In this document: positions 24,686-37,232 of the stretch, piece by piece
Layout: the number at the start of each line of letters is the position of its first letter
Position numbering within the stretch: the first letter of the stretch is position 1
Assembly (NCBI GenBank): GCA_005281725.1
Contig: SSBO01000003.1
Location: forward strand, 395,396 to 459,395
Reading direction: 5' to 3'
From: Wuchereria bancrofti
Lineage: Eukaryota > Nematoda > Chromadorea > Rhabditida > Onchocercidae
Length of the DNA stretch: 64,000 bases
The notes under the pieces: generated by a model
The model's database searches: none
The model's input: the letters and a program-made list of their open reading frames with translations, nothing else
What the model was told of the DNA's origin: nothing
Program-made: the position numbers and the translations under genes

Positions 24686-27600
24686 TCACTTTGGCGGCCA
24701 TTCCATATCAACGCCTTCAACATCCAGTTCAAGTATATCAACTTCACCGCACTCTACTCCCAATAAATCTGCTAGTGATGGCCGAGTTCGACCAAAATCA
24801 CCATGCACAAATTCTTTTACATAAGTTCCCGCCTGCGTCTCCATTCTAAAATAGTGAAATCACTGTCCGAAACTTCTTTAAGGTTTTCAGGAATCTTTTC
24901 ATCATAACAGTGAACCTTTGTCCACTTGCAGAGTCTATTATTATGACAGCTACAGCAATTCTATTACAAAAAGTTTGGCATAATAAAACATATGATGTCT
25001 AGTAAATCAAAAAGAAAAATTCAATTTCGAAAACATGCTACTTTCAATCAACACAATATTCAAGATAATAACTGGAACTGTGGTAGTGTTTTCCGTTAAA
25101 GCCAACAAAAAACTAGAACTTTGTAAAATAGTTTCCGTCTATCCTAAATTAAAAATGGAAATTATCCATTTTCAAAAAAGTATACCATTACTAACTGTGG
25201 ATTTGACTACAGTTGATAAGGCTGCATTTCAATTTTCCAAAAGTAGATATTTCAACTACTGCACCGCATTCCACAATTGCAAATACAATTTGGACTAAAG
25301 AAAGTAAGCATACTTCACTTACCTGATTAGGAAGTGATAATCATCCAATTTCAGTGCTGCTATGGAAAATATCATTCTTCGTCTTTCGAGTAAAGGACGA
25401 CGTTTCAGCACTCGCACAGGGGTTTTTTGAATTACTTCAATGGGTGCTTTATGATGAAGTTTTTCCAGTGCGAGATGGTCAAGCTTCCGTGTACTACAAC
25501 AGTAACCGGTGTATAATTTTCGCCTTTCTAAAACAAAGGAATTCATGGAAATTTATAATTCAAATCGAAGTCTGTAATGTATATATTTTCCAATCTAATT
25601 TCTTTAAACACTACTAGTATATAAAAATTGATAAAATAGCTTACCATCTTGACCATTTTTTATTAGAGATGCTTGGTCTGACGTGATTTGTTTCAAACCG
25701 GAAAGAACTTTAACATCAAGATTTTTATTGATACTATCCTCTAAACGTCTTAACGTAGTCTTCAGGTTATGCCTTTGGAACGAAAAAATTCTCTTGGGAT
25801 TGATTAACTGAAAAGAATCGATATCATATTCAGTATATTTTACGATATTAGTTTATTTACATTCAGAATCCTTGAAAGAAAAAAAAAATTTTTACTTCCA
25901 ATACAAATGGCCTTCCGTTACCAAGCATTCGGACATCAATATCTTCCCGTCCTGAAGCTATAAAACGTGCAACATCACATCCAGTTTCTTTGACAAATGG
26001 TGCTCCAATTTTTTCCGATACCTTAAAAAACTTTGAATTTCATATGCAAGCTTTCAAAATCATCAGATTCTTTTTAATATTTTATGTAAACTTACTGAAT
26101 GTCCAATAATTTTCTTCATATCAGTTGAAGCAGACCATGGACTTTGGGACATGTTTCTAGAAAATTTGCAATATCGTCCAGCTATGAACAATGGACTACG
26201 TTCAAATGAAATTGTATAACGACATGATGTCGACGGTGAAGCCATCTTGTAAATCCTATAATCTATTTTTTTAAAAATCAGCAAATAAACAGTATAGAGC
26301 AAGACTAAGGTCGAGATGTTTTTTTGAGAAAAAAATAAAGACATAGGACAATGCTGCGAAAGTTACATAATATTACAGACCAGGCATAAAATGCTAGGGA
26401 AGTCCTATATAATTCTCGGATTTAAATGCACATATCTTAGGTTAGATTAGTACAATTTCCCAAAATCTAGATGAATCATGAATACTATCACATACTATAA
26501 TTAATAGGATGAACGAGGTTTATTAAATTATAAAATACTTGCTTCAGATAGCAACCAGTTATTTTTATGATTGCTCTGAATTAGCAAAAAGAGACAAATT
26601 AATGTTTGAAAGTTATGAACTGGATTCAAAATTTTCTTCATAACTCCCCAAAATTTTTTTTTTTTTTTCAAAAATCCACATCGTATAAACCCTACATCAT
26701 TACTCACGAAAAACATGAACAGCTAAAATTATACAATGCATATTCTCGATTTAGTTTGTGTATCAGGCCTGCAATTCGTACTTTTGTATACATTGACAAG
26801 AGCGTATCATCCATATTAGCAAATCTTAGTCTTTTCCGCGATATTTGGAAATCACCAGGGAATTCCTTTACCAAATAATCAACATCACTTTTGTTAAATT
26901 CATCATTCATAAATGTAAGAGTAAGAATTAAATCCGAATTCAGTGATGGTGACAAACCCGTAGCCTGCAATAAGAAAAACATATGGAAATCCACATAATA
27001 GAGTAATAGACTTTAGAATAAATTCTACACACTAAATACGATTCACAGACATTCAAAAAACTAAGGATATATCTTGAAAAAAAAAAGAATGCAAAAGCAA
27101 ATTCCACGAACAATGCGAATTCTTTCCAAATAGGCGTTGACAATTCGTAATTTGAAAGGAACCATAGAAAGAGTGCCATTTGATGAAGAATCCCGATTGA
27201 CAAGTTCATATAACGATTCGCGAAAAATCGCTGTAACAGGCATATTGATTGCAAGTAGGAATGATTTCGAATCATAGCCACTGCTTTCATATAATTTCTT
27301 TACCTGAAAGAAACACGGCAAGTAAATCGAAAAGATTTACACCTACTAAGCAGTTTTTCGAAAATTTCAAAAAGAAAAATTCAAAACTTCTCGAAAATTG
27401 TAAAATGAGGTGAAAAATCCACTGCAGTAATCAAACAATCTTGTCCAAGTTTATAATTTGATTTAAGTCAGACTTTAACTCACAATTAAATCTGAAAATT
27501 TACATATCAGTGTGCAAATGCATTATAATACTTGAAGGAAAGGAAAGCTTTACCTCAGCTACTACTTCGTCAGCAAACTTTTCATCCAGTACACCAAAAC

Positions 27601-27715
27601 AAAGAGCGCAATTGAATGGCTTTTCCACATTACCACTTTCTTCCGGTCCTCTCAACTGTCGAGTACAAAGAGTGCAAAGAGGAATGCGATCATCTGAACT
27701 GGCATCACATCCCAT
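24686..27715 (-). CDS. pus10: tRNA pseudouridine synthase PUS10
   Basis: Eight exons join in phase to 465 residues: 27715-27554, 27303-27112, 26964-26735, 26255-26096, 26021-25896, 25807-25645, 25527-25323, 24845-24686. The N-terminus has two CxxC pairs (CTLC, CALC) as in the PUS10 zinc module; the middle is the divergent THUMP-like region. The catalytic core carries RSPLFIAGRYCKFSRNM, then SGREDIDVRMLGNGRPF with the catalytic Asp in EDID, then QKTPVRVLKRRPL and the near-terminal METQAGTYVKEFVHGDFGRT and DVEGVDMEWPP signatures. PUS10 makes pseudouridine at positions 54/55 of tRNA in archaea and some eukaryotic tRNAs; the mammalian protein has also been linked to microRNA processing. It is shorter than the roughly 530-residue human protein, mainly in the N-terminal half. 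The exon-4 acceptor before GATTTACAAGATGG was chosen because it alone keeps phase with the preceding exon. Confidence 0.94.
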
Positions 27716-28306
27716 CCTTGTGATCAGTGTCGGTGGTCAGTGGTCAGTGGTCAGTAGCCAGTACTGAATGAATGCACTCCTAATCTACAGATTCTCAGTC
27801 ACAACCGTCTGCAATAATCTCCATTCGATTCAGAACATGAAACTCTAATGGCGACGATAAGAAAACGGTTATTAGAGACAATGTTGTACTTAGAGATGAT
27901 AGAGAATGAACAGGTAAGGAAGACTGGATGGAGAATTAACAGGTAAAGAAGATTGTGTGTGCAAAAGATAAGTACAAAAAATTGAAAATATAGAAAATTG
28001 AAAATCTAACGAATACAACGATTGAAATAAAGGCAGAAAAGTGATGTGAACAATCACAGGTATGCACTGTAATCATATGAAATAGATTTTTTTATTTCCA
28101 AGCAAACTACACTTTTAATTTTCACTAATTCTATGTCTACCTGAGATTAGCATTGCATGTTGTAATAAAGAACTGAAATTAGCATAACTGAGTGAACATA
28201 TAAAGAGATGACAATGTCTCTTTTGTAGATTTTGTATTAGTGTGGTGATCGGTCGTTTGACTGTAGTATATTTATTTTATGGTTTGCTGAGAAAGGAGAG
28301 GAACGG
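27716..28306. other. Divergent promoter region between PUS10 and the Lys-rich gene
   Basis: 591 bp between two start codons pointing apart. It begins with a GGTCAGT heptamer repeat and is otherwise AG/AT-rich. Promoter function is inferred from position only; no TATA or initiator element is convincing. Confidence 0.45.
27731..27760. repeat. GGTCAGT heptamer tandem repeat in PUS10 leader
   Basis: Three near-exact GGTCAGT copies with flanking degenerate copies lie 16-45 bp upstream of the PUS10 ATG (ACTGACC on the transcribed strand). Confidence 0.7.
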
Positions 28307-30196
28307 ATGTGTCGGCTGAAGAAGAAAAAGGTGAGTATTGCGATCCGAGGATAATTTAACTGAGAAAGTAAAAAGAAAAATGAATAAAAATTTCTCAGTG
28401 CCATGGTGACATCTCTTCAGTGCACTAGAATGGAATTTATTTCAAAAATATTTGCTCATCAAGAGAAAATTATTTAATCGGAAAAAAAAAATGATGAATT
28501 TTAGAAGCTGTCCGTACCAGCTCTTCCTGTTCAGCAATCTAAAGAGAAAGCTATTGTTGAAAATCAAAATGTGCATCGTTGGTTAATACTGTAATAACAA
28601 TTATTTTAAGGAATTAAAATTGAAATTGAAGATAGATTTGATAGGAAAATGAAATACAAATTACAAATGTTGAAAAAAAGAAGAAATGAAATTCGAGAAT
28701 TTAGTATTCGATATGAAAAAATCGGGATCAGTGGCTAAAATTTCTAGGGAAATGAGAAAAGAGATGATAAGATAACAAAAAGTTGGAAACAAGATGAGCG
28801 TGTAAAAAAAACTAGTGAACCGGAAAGAAGTCACAGTGAACCGGAAAAGAAATCAGGTGGGAAAGAAAGGAGTGAGAAAGGAAAGGAGGAGAAAGAGAAG
28901 AAGGATGTGGAAGAGGAAAAAGGAAGTGATAATGAAAAAAAGGAAAGTGATAAGGAGAATGACGAGAAAGTCTTATCGGTACTAATTCATTTTGCATTTT
29001 TATTTTTAAAAATGTTAGATTAAGTGGATGATTCGAGAAAGATATATCCAATAAGATTTCTGTTATCTGTTCAGTTCAGATAGCTATATGTTTTTTTTTT
29101 TTTGTAGAATTTATTTCTTATCTTTTTTTTTGAATTTAAACAAAAAGAGTTCGGCAAAAAGATGAACATTTGAAAAAGTGAAATAGTACATATCAATTAA
29201 CTTTTTTTTTTTTTTTAGAAGAAGAAATTAGTGATAAAAGCGCCAACAGCAATTAAAAAAGCAGATGCTGAAGATCCACAATATCAGGTGTGATGAATTT
29301 AATCAATTTTAAAGACTATTTAAAAGCAGAAAAATAAAAGTGCTGAAAAAATGATGATTACTTCATAAATAACGTAAATAATTAATATTAATATGCAGAC
29401 ACTTGCTGGCTTAAATGATGAGGATTTATTTGGCAAGGAAAATGATCATAAGCCAAAAAAGAAGAAGTTAGTTATAAAAGCACCAACTGGTTTTAAAAAA
29501 GCAAAAGCTGAAGATCCGGAGTATCAGGTAAGTATAATTCAGCCTATTTCTGAAATGATACTACTAATTTTTACTGATCAATCGAATCTGGAACCTCATA
29601 AATGGACTGATAAGATGATTTAAACGAATTAATATTCGCTCTGTCTCATGATAAAAGCGAGATGGTAAACAAAAAAACCTGTCAAACTTTTTAGATTAAA
29701 AATGCTAAGTTTCTTTTTACATAATTTCGCTATCTTTCCTGCATACGATCGATTATAGTTGTTGGAAAAGTTAAATTTGTCCAATTTTGATGAAAAAAAA
29801 AAGATAAAAAAACTATGATCTGAGCAATGATTTCGAATTAACTTGACAATAAAAATGTGTTCGACTTAATCTCAACAAGAATGCCTAGGGAAATTGTAAA
29901 GATGAAGAAGTTAAAAACTAACTAAATTCTCCTCAAAATCATCGTCTAATGTATATTTCTGGCTATTTTTTCAGGATTTGTAGTTTTTCAGAAAAAAAAA
30001 GACTCGAAATTTTTTAATAGTTCATGAATTAATCAATAGTTTATCTCTTAGTGGATTCTATCAAATGTTTTTTTTTAATGTTTAAATGAAAATTAAAAGG
30101 GAATGAAGTGAAGCTGTGGATAAAAACGAAATTTTTTTTTTGCAGACACTTGCTGGCCTGAACAATGACTTATTTGACATAGAATTTAAAAAATGA
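28307..30196 (+). CDS. Unrecognised Lys/Glu-rich protein with duplicated exon module
   Basis: Proposed exons 28307-28330, 28505-28570, 28748-28978, 29219-29287, 29399-29527 and 30146-30196 give 189 residues. All introns are phase 0 with good AG acceptors, and an AATAAA follows at 30225. Residues about 31-107 are a charged, probably disordered K/E/S/D tract. Then the module [23 protein letters not shown] occurs twice (exon 4; end of exon 5), each copy followed by TLAGLN across the next intron ([23 protein letters not shown]). I do not recognise the family and propose no function. The high lysine content suggests a nucleic-acid-associated or nucleolar protein, which is only a guess from composition. 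The last three exons are firm because of the repeat. Exons 1 and 2 are weaker, since the first contributes only eight residues and the exon 2 donor (GTGCAT) is unusual. Confidence 0.68.
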
Positions 30197-30224
30197 AAAA
30201 TGAAATGGCAAAAAAAAAAAAAAG

Positions 30225-30230
30225 AATAAA
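30225..30230 (+). promoter_or_regulatory. AATAAA poly(A) signal of the Lys-rich gene
   Basis: A canonical hexamer 29 bp after the TGA stop, just after an A-rich run. Confidence 0.45.
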
Positions 30231-30899
30231 CGAAAAAAGCTCAACGTTTGTGCGCTACAGATACTTTCGCAGAATTGAAAAAAAAAAAGTCTTCATTTGT
30301 GAATTCTATTTTCTGCTGGCTTAATATACTACATTTTTGTTTTTTACATCATGACGATAAAATAAATCTTCATGAAATACTTAAATTTAAAATGAAAATG
30401 TAAAATTAATTTAACAAATTTTCGATAATTTGATAAACAAATGAATTGGTTTTTCAAATTCTCTTTGCTATATTATTAAATTCATTTCATTTATGCTCAA
30501 TAAACAATGAAAAATTAATTGTATCATTTCAATAGACGATGTAACATTACTGAATGTATCGTTGTTTACTTGCAGGTATGTCAACACTAAATCTTGTAAA
30601 ACGAGAAAATAAATATTTCTATTTTTAAAAAAATAAATCTTTCTCGACACTAACAAGAGGATTGAACTTTAGAATGGTAATTGAGTAACAATTTTTTTTT
30701 TTTTGTAACTGTTTTTTCGGAACGGTGAGAATAGACATTGTTTGAACTTTGAATTTTCATTTATTTAATACAGGATATTGATTTTATTAAAAATGTGATC
30801 TTGAAAAAATTCCAATCTTTAATTTATTTATTATATTTCATCCTTCTTTTTAAAATGAAATCTCAAAGCAGATTAATTATATATATAATAAATCTTTCT

Positions 30900-30982
30900 T
30901 TACGAATTTGATAGCGATGTTTTTTCTTTTTTTTGCGAATTTGATAGTGATTTTTTTTTTTTTACAAATTTGATAGTGATGT
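30900..30982. repeat. Three-copy repeat of AATTTGATAGYGAT plus T tract
   Basis: CGAATTTGATAGCGATG, CGAATTTGATAGTGAT and CAAATTTGATAGTGATG occur at about 28-34 bp spacing, separated by T runs of varying length. Length variation comes from the T runs. Confidence 0.75.
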
Positions 30983-31685
30983 TTATTAAATATAGTTGGG
31001 AATGTACATCATCGTCACTAAAAAATGGTTTCATTTGTAAAACTTTTTGGTTGAAAACTTCATTCCACTCAATGTTGCCATTGTTTTGGTTTGTTGATGA
31101 CAATGCCTACAATATTTAACGCTTAATATTTATTTATTATTTTTATTTTTTCTTCTTTCTTACTTTTTCTTTTCGCTTAACATTTATGGAAGATACAATT
31201 TAAGGAGACGTAAACAATTACATTAAGGTAATATTTCATTAAAACAGATAGCAAATGTTGATTTGCTTCAGAACCATAATAATTTATATGTATCGCATTG
31301 ACAGGTCAAGTAATTGATAGATAAATTCGCAAATTTCAAATATTCGACACAACAAATAGCCTACCCCATCTTATACATCAATTTAAAAAATTAAAAAGAA
31401 ATCAATTTAAAAAAGTTGCATTAAAAAAAAAAATGATCTTATTAAAAAGTTGCATTAGGATTAGCAGTAGCACCAAATGTAATAGAATGAAGAATTAAAA
31501 TTTTCGCTGAATTTGACCATCTTTGGAAAAATTCCTTCAGCAAAAGAGTTTTTAGAATAGTTTGTTTGATAACAATGCATAACACAAATTACTTGACATT
31601 TAATATTTATTAATTTCATTTAGTTAACACATTACATTTTAAGGGTAAAAGCTGAATCTATGATTTCAAAAGCACTAAATTTCTT

Positions 31686-32037
31686 ACCAAAAAGAAATAA
31701 GTCGAGAGTGCAAATAAGCACTGAATTTCTTGTCAAAAAGAAATAAGTCGAGAGTGCAAATAAGCCTGAATTCCTTGTCAAAAAGAAATAAGTCGAGAGT
31801 GCAAATAAGCCTGAATTCCTTGTCAAAAAGAAATAAGTCGAGAGTGCAAATAAGCACTGAATTTCTTACCAAAAAGAAATAAGCCGAGAGTGCAAATAAA
31901 CACTGAATTTCTTGTCAAAAAGAAACAAGTCGAGAGTGCAAATAAGCACTGGGTTCCTTGTCAAAAAGAAATAAGTCGAGAGTGCAAATAAACACTGAAT
32001 TTCTTGTCAAAAAGAAACAAGTCGAGAGTACAGATAA
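31686..32037. repeat. 45/46-bp minisatellite, about eight copies
   Basis: The unit contains AAGAAATAAGTCGAGAGTGC followed by AAATAAGCACTGAATTTCTT and GTCAAA. The core GTCGAGAGTGC recurs near 31701, 31749, 31794, 31839, 31884, 31929, 31975 and 32021. Some copies lose one base (AAGCCTGAATTCC instead of AAGCACTGAATTTC), giving 45- and 46-bp units. Copies differ by only a few substitutions, so the array is young or homogenised. It ends about 200 bp from the NT5C2 stop. Confidence 0.93.
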
Positions 32038-32235
32038 AGTATGGAAATTAATAGAACAATGAGTCATATTCTGAGTATATAATTGTTCTATGTATCAAAA
32101 CTTACTCATCATTTTATCCTTAGCTAAAAAAATGAATTATTCGAACTGAAAGATAATCATATCAATTCATTTCCAATTTTTAATATTGAATGTTTCGAAA
32201 GAATCAGTTTAGAAAAAGTAGAAAACTTCAATATA

Positions 32236-35200
32236 TTATTGTGATTCTGAATCATCATTGTTCACTTCATTTAAAATTTCCTCTTCAGTAATTGCTGCAG
32301 TATCTTCCTGAACGTGTGGTATTGTTTCAACATCCTTTCCTGAATGCAAATTTTTCCTTCGACCTGTAATATAATAATAAATTTTGACTTTCTTTTTTCT
32401 TTTGAATAGAAAAGTAAGAATAATTTGTGATGAGTTAATTTTCTACTCTAATCTATTTTTTTTTTAAAAAAAAAAAAACTTTAAATGAAAATTGTTAATA
32501 TAAAATCAGAAAAAAAAAAAGTGCCTATCTTGCAACATTTAATTAATTTACTAGTTCCACTTGATGTTGACGATGTTTTCTTTTCGCGAATACATTTGTC
32601 GGCATTTACTTCATGTGGCATTAAAGTCATTGGAGCACGAAAAAAGTAGAAAAGTGGATAGTAAAGTAAATTATAACAACTGGAAGAATAAAGATCTGCA
32701 AATCGTTCTACCTAAAATTAAAAAAGTTTGAAAAATTCGACAGAGATCATCGAAAATAAGGTATTCATTCAACCAAGATTTTATTCATTTTTCTTTTAAA
32801 ATCTAAATCTGGAATTTAATTTGAAAAAAAAAAAAAAAAAAAAACAATTCCTCAACCTAAGCTAACCTGTGATGCGAAAAATGTAGTACGTGGTCCGCTT
32901 CGAAATAACGAACCCATTTTACTATAATAATTATCCATTTCTTGAGTTCTTTCCTATAAAACAAATAGCAAATTTGTTATGCTTTAATTTTTATGTTTTA
33001 AAAATTAAAGAAAAGCAAATAGGAAAGAATTAGAAAAATTAGGTAAATTGATAAATTGCTATTTGTACTACCCGAATTTGAGTGTTTCCTTCTTGTATAA
33101 TTGATTGAGCAGATATAATATTTATTTGATTGTACATTGCTTCAACCTGTTTAGTCAATTCTACCACTTTTTCGAATAAATCATGCCGTTGTGACCAAAT
33201 GGATACTTCTTTTACTAGTTCAGGTATCACAAGAAATGTACGCCATCCTTTTATAATCGAGGATGGCATTAATTTATGTTTCAATATTTAGTAGAATTCA
33301 TTTTAATTTTGTGATAGTGATTTTAATTCAACGGTATTTTAACTTTAACCTTACTAATTGAATTGTATTTACTAGAAAAGAAGCCTAAAGCATAAAGAAT
33401 AAATAGTAGGTAAAGTGAAACTAAATAAATTAAAGCAATTTATTAAATTAATTTGTCAAATGAAAGATTAAAAATGAGTGAACTCTTACTTCGGACTGTT
33501 AGAAAGCTCAAAAGTTTTATCCTATCAGACTAAAAGTAAACCTTTTGTTTTTTTTGATTTAAGTACGTCACCAAAAATATGATCACCAATATATAATACT
33601 TCTCTGTCACAAGCATTAAATAGTCGACGAAAATCATCTGAATTTCCTTAAAAAAAAAGAGTAACCAAAAATTTTAATTGAAATGAAAAAGCTTTTGAAA
33701 GATTTAATTCGTGTTTTTATTTACAATTCATTCTCTAAAATGATAACAATTGAAGTGTATTAGCAATTATACTAAAGCTTAAATAAGCCACAAGAAAATA
33801 CTACTGTTTAACTGATAGATAGAATTAGCTTAAGTTTTGAATCATTTTCAAAAAATTCATAGTAATGTTGAATTATTCCGAGCATGAAATTATGTTCATA
33901 TTATGAAAATAATTTTTGGAAAAAATATGGAGAATTTTTTTTTTTTTTTTTATTTAAATGAACAAATAATTATATTTAGGGAACATACCGCCAGCATAAA
34001 CATCACCCTTCTTAAGTAATCCTTGATGCACACCAATTTTAGGCGCTCCTGTGTCGGTGTCGATTTGTCGAAAAACGGTACCTTTCATGAACCATAATGG
34101 TTTTTTTGCATCAACAATTGAAACATCAAAGTATGATGTCCAATCTGGTCCAATCAAATAACTTAGTATTCCCTGAATATTATTCAAAAAATAAAACTTT
34201 GCAAAAGTTCAAGTAAATATTTATAGGAATAAAAGACTCAGAAAATGTATTAATACAAACATTAGTATAACTGTAATTGCTATTAGTTAGAAGAAATGTT
34301 CGTCCTCCATGTGCATTAATTAGTTGCAGAAGCGGTTTGATTCGATTATCTTTGATAATATATTTGTCCAAATTTTGCAAAACATCAGTTTTTAGCGAAC
34401 TCTTAAAATATGAATGTTAATAAAGGCCAAAAATTGTTAAATTTTAATATTGAAACGAAAAGTTAGTGGAATACATTTATACCAATGTGTTTTAAGTAAG
34501 CCATATTTAAGATTAAAAAAAAATTCATTAAAATGTTTGATTTTACAGATAACTGCAAATTTGATTTTACAGTTAACTGAAATTATCTAAATTTACCAAA
34601 GTATTCCCAAACAAAAAAAAAAAGCACCAATTAAATGAGTTAAGGATTTAAAAATGATTTAAATGCTAAGAATTTTAAAAAGTTTAACAATTTATAATGC
34701 ATACATCATTATGAACATAATTGACGGCGCTTAAAACATCTTCAGCAAGCGATTTATAAGATATTATCGTATCTCCGTTTCGAACACCTGTACCATCACT
34801 GGTCCTGTAAATTAAATATTTCAATGAATTTCTAGAAGGACTTCACGACAGGTAGATCAAAGCACTGAAATCATACCTTCAACATTTTAACAAAGTTGGA
34901 AAAATTAATAAACAAGTGGTCATTTTTGTTTTTAAACCAACAAATCACTTTTGCATAGTAAATAGTTAACTTTCAGGTATTATCTCTGCTAAAGTAAAAC
35001 ACTATCCTTGCTTTAGTTGCTTTTACTCAGAAGAGGAATTGATAACAACCATCAAAAAATATTTTTCAAAGAGATTTTATGAAGAATCTTCATTAAATAC
35101 ATACTAAATAAATTGAGAAATAATTATCCATTAGGAAAATCGGAACCGGAAATTACGTTGTATGAATGCAAATTTTTGAAATCTTAGCTAATTTCAATCT

Positions 35201-37232
35201 AACTACTCATATCTTATGAATGGAAATGCAAATATATTGTATACTGGATAATATAGTTAACTTTTCGGAAAAGTTAGCACTATCATTCGGCAAGCATTCG
35301 GATATCTTTCTTTCTTGAAGAAAAAAAATATGCAAACAAAGAAAACGGAAAAAATTAAAGACCGGAAAAATTTCTCTAATTAGAGATTATCCACACATAT
35401 TTTTTGAATGGTATTTGTTAAATAACCATGAAAAAAATAGTTTTAAATTGCTAAGTAGCTAAGAAAACAATTACTGACATAAATATGAAATGATGAAGAA
35501 TAAAAGTTCCGTTAATTTAATTCTTTTTTTTTTTTGTGTGTGTAACTGAAAATTCATTTCTACCTATATCATGAAATATTTGCTACACGTACTGAAATTA
35601 GAAAACAATTAGAGCGACATAAGTTAGAATTTAAAAAAAAAAAAAGATGAGCCAACTATATCAGATTTCTAAGACAGTATTTTCCGTATAAATTAGTAAC
35701 AGCTCTTATCTAATTTACTGAAAAAGGTACCAAGTCAAAAATTTCTTTTTTTTTTTTTAATAATAATAGTTACTTTCTGTTTTACCTTTCATAGTCTTTG
35801 TGATTGTCGAAATAGTGAATAAGTGTAGTAAGTACATAGGTATGAGCTATATCAAATAATGAATTCATCACCAGAACATTTTCCAAATGTCGCAATGAGA
35901 TGAATTTATTCGGATAATGCTTCTTGATATCCGAACTATGATAATTTGTTAAATTTTTTGATTAATTTCTCACTTACTTATCAGTTCCATTAGTTAAAAA
36001 AAAAAAAAAAAAAAGAAAATTTGCATATCGATTACTGAGAATAAAATTTACCGACGAAGATAATTATAGCCATGTATTCCGACGAGAATGTTACCAAATC
36101 CATCAACTTTTAGCAAATTACCAAAATTTCGATCAAACCATAAACCTAGAAAATAGCTAACCTTGCAAGATCAATCGAAAATTAACGGATGTAAAAATGT
36201 TTTAGATTTGATTTTATGTGATATTATAGTCTTCGATCTCCTCAATAAGAATATTTCGAGAAAATTTCTATTGATAATTAGTAATTTATTGATATCTGAT
36301 TGTTTTTCAAGAAATCACCGCGAATAACAAAATCTTGTTCATAAGGAAAGCAACGTAATTGTTCAGGATAACCGAGTAGTATCAAACGATTGATAATATT
36401 GCTGTAGAGCAAAATATCATATTCTGGTGATTTGTAAACTAAAACATATTTATATTATTATAAAATTAAAATATGAAATTGAATTGAAATTCACTAAAGT
36501 ATCTTATCAGGGTGAGAAAGAGAACTCGAGAATTCTTGAATAATTTGATGAATAAAAAGAGCCTGAAATCATATATTTCTTACTGCAAAATCTAGTTCAT
36601 ATCAAACCTAGTAATTATTAGTAGATTAAGCTCGATGAAAAAATGTTCATAAAAAAAGAAAAATCAATTTAACAATTTCGTTGAAAATTTTCAATATTTA
36701 ATTTTTAATTTCTGCTCATTCAGTTACTTGCTAATGTGAAATCCATGTCAAATCCATAATATCGAATTTTTTGAAGATACACTGATCGATTAGCAAAAAC
36801 CCTAAAATAGAAATGGAAATATTCTACTGAATGAAATATATCGCACAATATACTTATTATATTCAAAATTAAATACATTCTTTTTACTTTTTTTATTTTT
36901 TGTCTTCATTATCTTGGCGATATTTAATTTAATTCCATTACAATTTTAACACAATCGATAAAATATGCTCAAATGAGTATTGTATTGTTACAATAAAGAA
37001 TAATACCAACTGATATTATTAGAAGTTATACTGTTATCAAAAATTTATCACTCATTTTGTTATCATTTCATTATCATGTAATTATCACTAACTAGTAGTG
37101 GTACTGAAATGATTACTGTTTGCATGGATCATTCTCAAAAATCCTCCAATCCATTCCAACTTTGGCGCTCTTTGCAGAAGTTTGCGCAATACTAGCATTT
37201 TTACCATCCTTTACTTTTTCACTTTTCTGCAT
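32236..37232 (-). CDS. nt5c2: Cytosolic purine (IMP/GMP) 5'-nucleotidase, NT5C2 family
   Basis: Thirteen exons join in phase to 544 residues (human NT5C2 561): 37232-37117, 36801-36728, 36438-36319, 36145-36052, 35935-35786, 34804-34705, 34401-34261, 34172-33989, 33646-33542, 33247-33072, 32953-32867, 32711-32552, 32363-32236. HAD motif I is FDMDFTLA (nucleophile and acid Asp, exon 2); motif II is in [10 protein letters not shown] (exon 7); the acidic motif YIGDHIFGD is in exon 9; the [12 protein letters not shown] block spans exons 9-10. GSLFRSG and [18 protein letters not shown] match the family C-terminus, and the protein ends in an acidic, Ser-rich tail ([10 protein letters not shown]) like the acidic tail of the vertebrate enzyme. 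It dephosphorylates IMP and GMP and sets purine nucleotide balance in the cytosol. ATG 37232 is supported by phase; the first exon is Lys/Ser-rich and not conserved. The intron between 34804 and 35786 is the largest, about 1 kb. Confidence 0.95.

Larger units (their letters stand above)
30197..32235. other. Convergent intergenic region with minisatellite
   Basis: 2.0 kb between the stops of the Lys-rich gene and NT5C2. It holds poly-A/T tracts, a short three-copy repeat at 30900-30982 and the long minisatellite at 31686-32037. No gene is evident; the minus-strand open frames at 31632-31872 are repeat translations. Confidence 0.6.

Noticed and set aside
31632..31872. Two overlapping minus-strand frames with 15-residue repeats
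   Set aside because: They are produced by the 45-bp unit of the minisatellite; frame changes with the 46-bp copies and no flanking gene signal exists.
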